Shown here: positions 56,692 to 64,000 of the stretch, one piece after another
Numbering within the stretch: position 1 is the first letter of the stretch
How the letters are laid out: each line of letters starts with the position of its first letter
From: Actinospineispora eucalypti
GTDB lineage: Bacteria > Actinomycetota > Actinomycetes > Mycobacteriales > Pseudonocardiaceae
Reading direction: 5' to 3'
Length of the DNA: 64,000 nt
NCBI GenBank assembly: GCA_014208095.1
Contig: JACHMT010000001.1
Location: 1,984,001 to 2,048,000, forward strand
Position numbers and translations under genes: made by a program
The notes under the pieces: model-generated
What the model saw: the letters and a program-made list of their open reading frames with translations, nothing else
The model's database searches: none
What the model was told of the DNA's origin: nothing

Positions 56692-57645
56692 GTGGCCGAC
56701 GGAGTCATCGCCTCGGTAGCCGAGACCTTCGCCGACTGGCATGCCCTGGTCTCGGCATCCTTCGTCCCGCTCGAGGTCAGCACCGACCGGCCCGACGGCT
56801 TCCGGGCCGGCATCCGCACCCAGGTACTGGACGGGGTGTCGCTGTCCGAGATCACCGCCGCCGGCCACAGCGTCCAGCGCACCCCCGCGTTGATCGCCCG
56901 GGGCGGGCCGCACATGCTCAAGCTGAGCCTGCAGCTGTCCGGCACCGGGTTGCTCGTCCAGGACGGCCGCGAGGCCGTGCTCTCCACCGGTGACCTGGCC
57001 GTCTACGACACCAACCGGCCCTACACGCTGGCCTTCGACGACGACTTCCAGGCGATGGTGGTGATGTTCCCGCACCACTTCATCGCGCTCCCGCCCGAGG
57101 AGATGGGTCAGCTGACCGCGGTGCGGATGGCCGGCGATGCCGGGCTCGGGCGGGTGATCAGCCCGTTCCTCGTGCAGCTGGCCCGCAACCTGGACCAGCT
57201 CTCCGGGGGCAGCGGCCTCCGCCTGGCCCACAACGCGCTGGACCTGCTGACCACGATGTTCGTCGACGAGCTCGGAGCCGGCGGGCACCAGGCGCGGGGG
57301 CGCAACCACGAGCTGCTCGACCGGGTCCGGCACTACATCGACGCCAACCTCGGCGACCCCGGGCTGAACCCGACCACGGTGGCCGCCGCGCACTTCATCT
57401 CCGCCCGCCACCTGCACACGCTGTTCCGGTCGGAGGGCACGACCATCGCCGCCTGGATCCGGGCCCGCCGGCTCGAGCGGTGCCGCCGCGACCTGCGCGA
57501 CCCGGCGCAGTGCGCGCGGCCGATCGCCGCGCTGGCCGCGCGCTGGGGTTTCCTGGACGCGGCGCACTTCAGCCGGGTGTTCAAGGCCACCTACCAGGTG
57601 CCGCCGAGCGAGTACCGGGCCCGGGTCCTCGGCGTTCTGCTCTAG
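56692..57645 (+). CDS. AraC-family regulator
   Basis: A 317-residue AraC protein. The N-terminal half has the AraC-binding-like cupin pattern (LSLQLSGTGLLVQDGREAVL, DLAVYDTNRPYTL). The C-terminal HTH pair is at ~215-312 (RVRHYIDANLGDPGLNPTTV ... AHFSRVFKATYQVPPSEYR). AAGGAGG lies 6-7 nt upstream of the GTG. The 86-bp gap in front contains AT-rich boxes (CTATAAC, CATATACG), so it has its own promoter and probably controls the MoaF-SDR genes. It converges on the SRPBCC gene with a 4-bp overlap. Confidence 0.9.
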   Translation: MADGVIASVAETFADWHALVSASFVPLEVSTDRPDGFRAGIRTQVLDGVSLSEITAAGHSVQRTPALIARGGPHMLKLSLQLSGTGLLVQDGREAVLSTGDLAVYDTNRPYTLAFDDDFQAMVVMFPHHFIALPPEEMGQLTAVRMAGDAGLGRVISPFLVQLARNLDQLSGGSGLRLAHNALDLLTTMFVDELGAGGHQARGRNHELLDRVRHYIDANLGDPGLNPTTVAAAHFISARHLHTLFRSEGTTIAAWIRARRLERCRRDLRDPAQCARPIAALAARWGFLDAAHFSRVFKATYQVPPSEYRARVLGVLL

Positions 57646-58088
57646 CCCGGCTTCGGGATGGGTTGGCCGGTGCCGGCGGTGATGAGGCCCTTCAGGCTCT
57701 GGTTGATGTAGAAGTCCCAGCCGCGCGTGCAGGCGTCGTAGCACTCGACGGCCGGCCGCAGGCCGTGGTGGGTGAACCGGAGGCCGGCCCCGTCCGGGGT
57801 GCGGGTGATCTCGAAGATCACCCGCGTTCCGGTCCACTCGTCGTGGTCCTCCACGAAGCTCAGGTGGCTGTCCAGGACCTCCCACACGACCCTCGCCCCG
57901 GTGACCTCGGTGAGGCGGAACCGGCACCACAGCGAACCGTGGTCGGTGAAGGTGAACTCGTCACCCACCTCGGCGGTCCCGCCGTCGATTCCCTCGTTCC
58001 ACCATCCCCGGACGTCCGTGACGGCGTCGAAGACCCGCTCGGGGGAGTTGGGTACGGAGATCTCGTAGGTCGCGCTGTTGTCGCTCAT
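57642..58088 (-). CDS. SRPBCC/AHSA1-type protein
   Basis: A 148-residue START-like (helix-grip) protein of the AHSA1 group: TYEISVPNSPERVFDAVTDV, GWWNEGIDGGTAEVGDEFTF, VWEVLDSHLSFVED and GLRFTHHGLRPAVECYDACT. Such proteins bind hydrophobic ligands and are often produced as stress or detoxification factors. It begins 15 bp after the MFS stop on the same strand, so the two are one operon. Confidence 0.88.
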   Translation of the reverse strand: MSDNSATYEISVPNSPERVFDAVTDVRGWWNEGIDGGTAEVGDEFTFTDHGSLWCRFRLTEVTGARVVWEVLDSHLSFVEDHDEWTGTRVIFEITRTPDGAGLRFTHHGLRPAVECYDACTRGWDFYINQSLKGLITAGTGQPIPKPG

Positions 58089-58103
58089 GGCTGCTGCTCC
58101 GTT

Positions 58104-59330
58104 CTATCGGCCGGCCGTTGCGGCCGGTTCGGGGTCGGTGACCGGGTTGTCGGCCGTGGGTGGCTGGAGGCGGCCGGTGGCCCAGGCGACCGGGATGGCG
58201 GTGAGGGCGATGACCAGGCCGGCGAGGATCGCGGCCGAGGCGGTGAAGGCGCCGACGGCGACGCCGCCGGCGAAGGAGCCGAACGCGATGCCCAGGTTGA
58301 TCGCCGACGCCGGCAGCGACTGGGCCAGCGGGGCGCCGGGGCCGGCCAGGGCGACCACGCGGTACTGCAGCGACGGCCCGGCGCCCATGGTGCACACGCC
58401 CAGCCCGAGCAGCAGCAGCCCCACCAGGACCGGGTTGGCCCCGAACAGGTAGAGCGCGGCCAGCGACCCCACGGTGCCGGTGGCCGCCACGACCAGGGTG
58501 CGAGCGGCGTTGCGGTCGGCGAACCGGCCGCCGCCGAACGAGCCCACCGCCGTGGCCACGCCGTAGGCCAGCAGGAACACGCTGACCAGCGCGCCGGAGA
58601 TGCCGGTGACCTGCTGCAGGAACGGCACGATGTAGGTCAGCGCCGCGAACGTCGACCCGAACAGCAGGGCGCACAGGGCCAGCACCGCGAGCACCCGGGG
58701 GGCGAAGGCGTACCTCACCTGCCCGCCGACTCCGCTGTCGCCGCCGCCGGGCACCGACGGGACCAGCGCCACCGTGGCGACCAGCATGACCGCGACGAGC
58801 ACGACGATGGCGATGAAGGAGGCGCGCCAGCCAACCACCTGGCCGAGCAGGGTGCCCAGCGGCACGCCGGCCGCGGCGGAGACGGCGAAGCCGGAGATGA
58901 CCACCGCGAGGGCGCGGCCGGCCCGGTCGGGCGGGACCACGGCGATGCCCACCGTGAACGCGGCGGCGTCGAACAGTCCGGCGAAGGCGCCGGTGAGGGT
59001 CCGGGCCGCCAGGGTGAGGTCGTAGCTGGTGCTCAGCGCCACGACCAGGTTGCAGCCGATGGCCAGCAGGAGCGTGCCGCACAGGATCGTGCGGCGGTCC
59101 AGCCTGATCGTCAGTGCGGTCAGGATCGGGCCGCCGATGCCCAGGCCCAGTGCGAAGCCGGTCACCAGCGTGCCGGCGGTGGGGACGGAGACCCCCAGGT
59201 CGCCGGCGACGAGGTCGAGCACGCCGACGATGAGCAGCTCGGAGCTGCCCATGACGAAGGCTCCCAGGAAAAGCACGGCCAGAGCTCGGGTGGCCCTTCG
59301 GGGGCTCACCGCTGCTTGTTGGGTACTCAT
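58104..59330 (-). CDS. MFS drug/sugar exporter (DHA1, AraJ-like)
   Basis: A 408-residue 12-helix permease. The first loop region (GPILTALTIRLDRRTILCGT), the PPDRAGRALAVVISGFAVSA helix 5 segment with the exporter motif C-like GVPLGTLLGQVVGW, and ADRNAARTLVVAA are typical of the DHA1 family. GGGAGGG precedes the ATG at 59330; the frame is open to 59366 without a site. Likely exports a toxic compound; co-transcribed with the SRPBCC gene. Confidence 0.88.
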   Translation of the reverse strand: MSTQQAAVSPRRATRALAVLFLGAFVMGSSELLIVGVLDLVAGDLGVSVPTAGTLVTGFALGLGIGGPILTALTIRLDRRTILCGTLLLAIGCNLVVALSTSYDLTLAARTLTGAFAGLFDAAAFTVGIAVVPPDRAGRALAVVISGFAVSAAAGVPLGTLLGQVVGWRASFIAIVVLVAVMLVATVALVPSVPGGGDSGVGGQVRYAFAPRVLAVLALCALLFGSTFAALTYIVPFLQQVTGISGALVSVFLLAYGVATAVGSFGGGRFADRNAARTLVVAATGTVGSLAALYLFGANPVLVGLLLLGLGVCTMGAGPSLQYRVVALAGPGAPLAQSLPASAINLGIAFGSFAGGVAVGAFTASAAILAGLVIALTAIPVAWATGRLQPPTADNPVTDPEPAATAGR

Positions 59331-59413
59331 GGGGCTTCCCTCCCGATTTGGTGGAATGTGCCCCACCGACGAAGGAGGTCGCCCGGAATCGACATCGGGC
59401 GGAAAAACTTTCC

Positions 59414-60640
59414 TCAGACCTCGCGGAGGCGTTCGGAGAGGTAACGCCGCTCGGCCTCGGTGGGCGCCAGCCCCAGGGCCTGCTCGTAGGCCGCCCTGGC
59501 CTCGGCGGCCCGGCCGGCCCGGCGGAGCAGGTCGGCCCGGGTGGCCGGCAGCAGGTGGTACCGGTCCAGCCGGCCGGACGACGCGAGCTCGTCCACCAGG
59601 GCCAGGCCGGCCGGGATGCCGTCGGCCATCGCCACCGCGACCGCGCGGTTGAGGTCCACGACCGGCGACGGCGCCAGCCGGGCCAGCTCGGCGTACAGGG
59701 TGGCGATCTGGGGCCAGTCCGTGCTCGCCGCGTCGGGCGCGGTCGCGTGGCAGGCCGCGATCGCGGCCTGCACCTGGTAGGGGCCGCTACGCCGGGCCGT
59801 GAGCGCCTGGTCGAGCGTCCGCACGCCCTCGCCGATCAGCGTCCGGTCCCAGCGTGACCGGTCCTGGTGCTCCAGCGTGACCAGCACACCGTTCCGCGTG
59901 CGGGTCGTCCGGCGGGCCTCGTGCAGCAGCATCAACGCGAGCAGTCCGCGCGGCTCGGGTTCGGGCGGCATCAGCCGGACCAGGACCCGGTTCAGGCGGA
60001 TGGCCTCGGCCGCCAGTGCCCGCCGCAGGTCCCCCTCGTCCGCATCGTCGTAGCCCTCGTTGAAGATCAGGTACAGCACCGCGAGCACGGAAGCGAGCCG
60101 CTGGGGCAGGAGCTCGGCCGGCGGGACGCGGTAGGGGATGCCGGCCTCCCGGATCTTGCGCTTGGCCCGGACCAGGCGTTGCGCCATCACGGGCTCGCCG
60201 GTCAGGAACGCGCGGGCGATCTCGGCGGTGGTGAGGCCGGCCAGCGTGCGCAGGGTGAGCGCGACCCGGGCCGGGAACGGCAGCGCGGGGTGGCAGCAGG
60301 TGAAGATCAGCCGCAGCCGGTCGTCCGGGATCTCCTCCACCGGCGGCTCGTCCGGGGTGCGGTCCAGCACGGCCAGCTGGCGGAGCTTGGCCGCGCCGGC
60401 GGTGTCGCGGCGCAGCCGGTCGGTCGCCCGGTTGCGGGCCGTCGTGGTGAGCCAGGCGCCGGGGCGCTTCGGGACGCCGTCACGCGGCCAGGTCGCCATC
60501 GCGGCGGCGAACGCGTCCTGCGCGCAGTCCTCGGCCAGGTCCCAGTCACCGGTGAGCCCGATCAGGGTCGCGACCACCTGGCCCCACTCGTCGCGGTAGG
60601 CGGCGTCAACGGCGGTGCGAACGTCGTCCGGTGCGGTCAT
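59414..60640 (-). CDS. ECF42-type RNA polymerase sigma factor
   Basis: A 408-residue sigma factor. Region 2 ([32 protein letters not shown]) and region 4 ([35 protein letters not shown]) are followed by the long ~200-residue helical C-terminal extension ([52 protein letters not shown]) typical of ECF42. The extension, not an anti-sigma factor, is believed to control activity. Its ATG overlaps the YCII gene stop (ATGA); a YCII/DGPF protein is the standard partner of this group. Confidence 0.92.
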   Translation of the reverse strand: MTAPDDVRTAVDAAYRDEWGQVVATLIGLTGDWDLAEDCAQDAFAAAMATWPRDGVPKRPGAWLTTTARNRATDRLRRDTAGAAKLRQLAVLDRTPDEPPVEEIPDDRLRLIFTCCHPALPFPARVALTLRTLAGLTTAEIARAFLTGEPVMAQRLVRAKRKIREAGIPYRVPPAELLPQRLASVLAVLYLIFNEGYDDADEGDLRRALAAEAIRLNRVLVRLMPPEPEPRGLLALMLLHEARRTTRTRNGVLVTLEHQDRSRWDRTLIGEGVRTLDQALTARRSGPYQVQAAIAACHATAPDAASTDWPQIATLYAELARLAPSPVVDLNRAVAVAMADGIPAGLALVDELASSGRLDRYHLLPATRADLLRRAGRAAEARAAYEQALGLAPTEAERRYLSERLREV

Positions 60641-60972
60641 TCCCAGACCGGGCGGATCTCGACCCCACCCCGGCGCGTGTACGGATGGCCGGCGGCGATC
60701 TCGATCGCCTCGTCCAGGTTCGCGCACTCCACCATCACCACGCCACCCACGAAGTCCTTGGTCTCGGCGAACGGCCCGTCCGAGACCAGGGTCTCGCCGT
60801 CGCGGAACCGGACGGTGGTCGCGTCCACCACCGGCCGCAACCGCTCGCCCATCAGCTCGGCGCCGCGCCGCGCCAGGTCCGCCTCCCAGGCCTGGTGCAC
60901 CGGGTCGGCGGCCATCTCCTCGTTGCTCGGCGGGTCGGTCTCGTCGTCGCAGATCAGCAGCACGTACTTCAT
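60637..60972 (-). CDS. YCII/DGPF-domain protein, partner of the ECF42 sigma factor
   Basis: A 111-residue protein with the YCII-related fold: [40 protein letters not shown] (the DGPF motif) and [20 protein letters not shown] followed by EIRPVWE. It is the first gene of the pair; its stop overlaps the sigma factor start. Function in the system is not settled; such genes are usually under control of the sigma factor itself. The start is fixed by the universal MKYVLL beginning. Confidence 0.92.
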   Translation of the reverse strand: MKYVLLICDDETDPPSNEEMAADPVHQAWEADLARRGAELMGERLRPVVDATTVRFRDGETLVSDGPFAETKDFVGGVVMVECANLDEAIEIAAGHPYTRRGGVEIRPVWE

Positions 60973-61045
60973 GCCGCCGATTCTGCTCCTAACTGTCCCG
61001 CCAATTTGGGTGGTTGCCGCTGGGTTGGGTGGCGGCTGGCTTGAC

Positions 61046-61320
61046 GGACGGCTTGGACGGCGCGGCTTGGCCGGTCTGGCGGGGCTTCGAGTGCGCCGGT
61101 GACGTTCCAGCCGGGTTGCCCTCCCCACCGATGCCACGGTGCGTGACGATCGGGTCGCCGCGCGGGCCCGGTGCGCCGCCGACATCGACGTCAGTCTGGT
61201 TCGATCATGCTACTGACCAGATTGGTGTCGATGTCGCGGAACGCTTTCCGGTCCAGCTTTCACCACGGGGTCATCCAAGGCGCGGTAGGCCGGCCCAGCC
61301 GTGCTGTCCAGGCGAACTTT
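61046..61320. mobile_element. Decayed inverted-repeat element (copy C)
   Basis: The gap between the YCII and second MoaF genes has outer arms (about 61046-61093 and 61275-61320) that are imperfect reverse complements and resemble the arms of copy A (TTGGACGGC, GGCTGGGCCGGYCT). The centre has a stem of CGACATCGAC (61180-61189) with GTCGATGTCG (61227-61236) and TCTGGT (61195-61200) with ACCAGA (61216-61221). Spacing and layout equal copy A. No coding function is seen. Confidence 0.55.
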
Positions 61321-61330
61321 GAAACACGTC

Positions 61331-62122
61331 CTACACCGGCTGGATGTCGGGGTAGGTGACCGAGCCGAGGGGGTAGATGTAGCCGCCGGCCCGGCTGTGC
61401 GCCACCTCGCCGGTCCCGTCCAGGCCGAGGAAGATGCCGGTGGTCATCAGCTGGTAGCCCAGGTCGTGCAGCCACACGCTGGCCACCGGGATCTTGAACT
61501 CGCGGAAGCAGAACAGGTAGAGCCCGCCGTCGAACCTCCACACGGTGGACAGGTCCACGTCCCCGTGCCCGCGTTGCACCCCCTGCAGGCACTGCCAGGC
61601 GTAGCGCTGCCCCGACAGGTAGACGTGCTCGTAGAGGTGGCTGGGGCTGTAGCGGTACACGTTGCGCCGGCCGATCAGGTCCCGGGAGGGGCCGGGCTCG
61701 GGGCCGGACACCGCCACGCCGTCCACCGTGCCGGCACAGAAGCGCTGGCCGACCTGGGGCACGTCCGGCTCCGGGTGGGCGGCGATGGCCGAGTGCACCG
61801 CGACCGCCCGTCCGGTCTGGCCCGACCACACCAGGGTCAGTGCCTCCCGCCGCCGGGCCGGGAGCGGAACGTTCACGAAGTGCACGTCCGGGCGGACCGC
61901 GACCGCGTCGTAGGGGTCCCGGGAGCCGGGTCCGGCATCGCGCTCCCACTCCACGGTCTCGGCGTCGTGGAAGCGCAGGTCCAGGCGGCCGCCACCGTCC
62001 AGCGTGAGCCGCAGCCGCCGGCCGGTGAGGTCCTCGGCCGGCAACCGGTAGGTGTCGATCCCGGCGGCGAACTCGTCGTAGGTCCGCCATTCATCCTGGT
62101 CGAGCCGAGGGTCAGGCGTCAT
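61331..62122 (-). CDS. MoaF-type protein (II)
   Basis: A 263-residue paralogue of the MoaF-like protein at 54170. Shared blocks are GRLDLRFHDAETVEWERD, LYEHVYLSGQRYAWQCLQG, YLFCFREFKIPVASVWL and TTGIFLGLDGTGE. The two proteins are clearly related but well diverged, so duplication is old or one was acquired. It stands alone, divergent from the ABC transporter. Its precise role is unknown. Confidence 0.78.
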   Translation of the reverse strand: MTPDPRLDQDEWRTYDEFAAGIDTYRLPAEDLTGRRLRLTLDGGGRLDLRFHDAETVEWERDAGPGSRDPYDAVAVRPDVHFVNVPLPARRREALTLVWSGQTGRAVAVHSAIAAHPEPDVPQVGQRFCAGTVDGVAVSGPEPGPSRDLIGRRNVYRYSPSHLYEHVYLSGQRYAWQCLQGVQRGHGDVDLSTVWRFDGGLYLFCFREFKIPVASVWLHDLGYQLMTTGIFLGLDGTGEVAHSRAGGYIYPLGSVTYPDIQPV

Positions 62123-62296
62123 GGCGGCACGTTAGGCACGCGGCCGGGCCCCGCCTTGACTGTCTCGGCACACCGCTTGCCGGTGCGCGCACGGCATGAC
62201 CGCGTGCACAGTCAACAGCCGCGCAGCGGATGACAAGGCGGTCCCACCCGGCGTCCCTAATCTGCCGGAACGCCACGAGCCCGGCGAAGGGGACCC

Positions 62297-63460
62297 ATGA
62301 AGAGACACCTGCTCACCGCCCTCGCACTGCTCGGCCTCACCGCCTGCGGCGGGGGCGCCACCGGACCGGACGCGCCCATCGTGGTGGGCTCGGTCAGCGC
62401 TCTGAGCGGCGGAGCGACCTTCCCCGAGGCCTCCCAGGCCGCGAAGGCGGTGTTCGACCGGGCCAACGCCCAGGGCGGCGTGAACGGGCACCGCATCGAC
62501 TACCAGATCGTGGACGACAAGGGCGACCCGGCGACCGCCGCCTCGGCCGCGCGCCAGGTGGTCAGCGGCGGGGCGGTGGCCCTGGTCGGCGGGGCCAGCC
62601 TGATCGACTGCCAGATCAACGCCCGGTACTACGAGCAGCAGAAGATCCTGTCGATCGCCGGGATCGGGGTGGACGCCACCTGCTTCGACAGCCCGAACAT
62701 CGGGCCGGCCAACGTCGGCCCGTTCCACGACATGACGCTGACCCTGCTCTACGGCAGCCAGGTGCTGCACCTGAACAACATCTGCGCGCTGATCGAGGTC
62801 GCCGGCAACACGCTGCCCGCCTACCAGGCCGCCATCCAGCGCTGGTCGGACATCACCGGGCAGAAGCTGCACTACCTGGACGCCACCCTGCCCTACGGCG
62901 CCTCCGACTACACCCCGTACATCGTCAAGGCCCGGCAGGCCGGCTGCAAGGCGGTCACCGTCAACCCGGTGGAGCCGGACTCCATCGGCCAGCTGAAGGC
63001 CGCCGAGGCCCAGGGCTGGAACGACGTCACCTGGTTGCTGCTGACCAGCGTCTACAGCACCAACTACGCCGAGGCGATCACCAACGCCGGCGCCGGGGTG
63101 TACGTGCCGGCCGAGTTCTACCCGTTCACCGACGCGAACAGCCCGCAGACCAGGGACTGGCGCGACCTGATGACCCGGAACAACATCCCGCTCACCTCGT
63201 TCAGCCAGGGCGGCTACCTGGCCGCGACCTACTTCCTGGAGGTGGCGCGCGGCATCAGGGGCGACATCACCCGGGAGAGCGTGACCACGGCGCTGCACGA
63301 GATGCGGCCGATCAGCAACCCGATGGTCGGCACGCCCTACGTGTTCGGGCCGGGCCGGGCGCACAACGAGAACACGGCGGGATGGCCGGTGAAGCTGCTG
63401 ACCGGAACCAACCGGTGGCAGCTCGCCGCGGACGACTGGCTGCGGATCCCGGGGAAGTGA
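62297..63460 (+). CDS. ABC transporter substrate-binding lipoprotein (branched-chain amino acid/amide type)
   Basis: A 387-residue LivJ/LivK-type periplasmic-binding lipoprotein. The signal peptide ends in the lipobox LTAC at ~17. The mature part begins VVGSVSALSGGATFPEASQA and continues with GGVNGHRIDYQIVDDKGDPA and a receptor-like two-lobe fold. The ligand could be a branched-chain amino acid, an amide, urea or an aromatic acid. A Leu/Ile/Val-type permease follows after 4 bp, so this is the first gene of the transporter operon. GAAGGGG lies before the ATG. Confidence 0.9.
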   Translation: MKRHLLTALALLGLTACGGGATGPDAPIVVGSVSALSGGATFPEASQAAKAVFDRANAQGGVNGHRIDYQIVDDKGDPATAASAARQVVSGGAVALVGGASLIDCQINARYYEQQKILSIAGIGVDATCFDSPNIGPANVGPFHDMTLTLLYGSQVLHLNNICALIEVAGNTLPAYQAAIQRWSDITGQKLHYLDATLPYGASDYTPYIVKARQAGCKAVTVNPVEPDSIGQLKAAEAQGWNDVTWLLLTSVYSTNYAEAITNAGAGVYVPAEFYPFTDANSPQTRDWRDLMTRNNIPLTSFSQGGYLAATYFLEVARGIRGDITRESVTTALHEMRPISNPMVGTPYVFGPGRAHNENTAGWPVKLLTGTNRWQLAADDWLRIPGK

Positions 63461-63464
63461 ACCG

Positions 63465-64000
63465 GTGCTGCAGGGCGCGGTAGCCGGCCTGGCCGCCGGC
63501 GGGCTCTACGCGGTGCTGGCGGTCTGCCTGACCTTGATGTCCCGGCTGGTCCGGGTGGTGAACTTCGCCCAGGCGGCGGTCGGCATGTTCGGCGGGTACG
63601 TCGGCGTGTGGCTGGTCGGCCGGCACGGCGTGGGCATCTGGCCGGCGATGCTGGTCGGGGTGCTGATCGGCGGGGCGCTGAGCGCGCTGATCGGCGCGAT
63701 CATCGCCCGGTGGCTGCCCGAGGCGGACACCAGCACCCGCTCGGCGGTCACCGTCGGCCCGTTGCTGCTGCTCATCTCGTTGTCGTTCATCCTGTTCGGC
63801 AACAAGCCGCAGCCGTTCAGCCCGGTCATCCCCGGCCCGGCGTTCACCGTGGGCGACGTGGTGGTCAGCCAGCTCACCGTGGTCACCGTGCTGCTGGCCG
63901 TGCTGGTCGCGGTGGCCTGCCGGCTGGTGCTGGCCCGCACGGCGGTGGGCATCCGGCTGCGCGCCCTTTCCGAGCGCCCGACCACCGCCGAGCTGCTCGG
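63465..64000 (+). CDS. Branched-chain amino-acid-type ABC permease (LivH-like, cut by window end)
   Basis: A frame from GTG 63465 runs to the window edge (178 codons, no stop). VLQGAVAGLAAGGLYAVLAV followed by LTLMSRLVRVVNFAQAAVGM is the classic LivH start, and membrane helices follow (LVGVLIGGALSALIGAIIA, VVTVLLAVLVAVACRLVLA). The end TAVGIRLRALSERPTTAELL is the beginning of the permease loop that contacts the ATPase. The LivM, LivG and LivF partners are expected downstream. Confidence 0.88.
   Translation, partial: MLQGAVAGLAAGGLYAVLAVCLTLMSRLVRVVNFAQAAVGMFGGYVGVWLVGRHGVGIWPAMLVGVLIGGALSALIGAIIARWLPEADTSTRSAVTVGPLLLLISLSFILFGNKPQPFSPVIPGPAFTVGDVVVSQLTVVTVLLAVLVAVACRLVLARTAVGIRLRALSERPTTAELL

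Noticed and set aside
1..64000. Secondary-metabolite cluster, rRNA or tRNA genes
   Set aside because: No polyketide synthase, peptide synthetase or RiPP maturation core was seen, and no cloverleaf or rRNA signature was recognised by eye; a tRNAscan run would confirm.

Overview
This is a high-GC chromosomal window from an actinobacterium, most likely Pseudonocardiaceae or a close relative. The evidence is GTG-rich starts, many GTGA/ATGA gene overlaps, start codons placed 6-7 nt after a TANNNT box (leaderless mRNAs), and families typical of the group (DUF3556, DUF1707, ECF41 and ECF42 sigma factors, DUF5753-type XRE regulators). I see no tRNA, rRNA, CRISPR array, phage module or complete insertion sequence.

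1-8623: a PucR/CdaR-type regulator (cut by the window edge) faces a coupled operon for polyhydroxyalkanoate and acyl-CoA metabolism: acetoacetyl-CoA synthetase, PHA synthase, intracellular PHA depolymerase, a DUF3556 membrane protein and a phytoene-desaturase-like FAD oxidoreductase. 8854-15139: small surface proteins, an OmpR-type two-component system, an excisionase-like HTH protein, a TetR with three operator copies facing two NTF2-fold genes (one frameshifted), and an ECF41 sigma factor facing another NTF2-fold gene. 15225-19391: an HlyD/MacA-like adaptor with a secreted partner, an 0.9-kb gene-free stretch with a strong hairpin, and a membrane-anchored beta-helix protein.

19577-28500 is the most interesting part. 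A TetR and two 7-TM proteins of unknown function lead by overlapping genes into a PL7 (alginate-type) lyase. A short nucleotide-sugar dehydrogenase, a processive GT2 synthase and two beta-helix proteins follow, the last with the Y-G-x-D-P-H active-site motif of mannuronan C5-epimerases. Together they look like a compact actinobacterial polyuronate (alginate-like) exopolysaccharide locus.

28514-41123: DinB protein, leaderless GntR, DUF1707/slipin convergent pair, two acyl-CoA ligases, a DeoR/DUF4406 divergent pair, a B3/B4 protein, a MITE-like inverted-repeat element beside a truncated HxlR gene, a complete gluconate module (regulator, kinase, GntP permease), and a LysR. 41115-41625: two arrays of a 22-bp repeat in opposite orientation flank a gene-free spacer.

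41768-46376 is a coupled operon of sugar-type MFS permease, arylsulfatase and its formylglycine-generating enzyme. 46387-53795 holds galM, a small membrane protein, an MHS-family permease with a LysR, a CDF metal exporter facing a VKOR-like/ZIP fusion protein, and an XRE regulator. 54170-62122 contains two MoaF-type proteins, two SDRs with an AraC regulator, an MFS/SRPBCC pair, and an ECF42 sigma factor with its YCII partner. Two more copies of the dispersed hairpin element lie at about 53.9 and 61.2 kb. The window ends in a branched-chain amino-acid-type ABC transporter (binding lipoprotein and first permease, cut by the edge).
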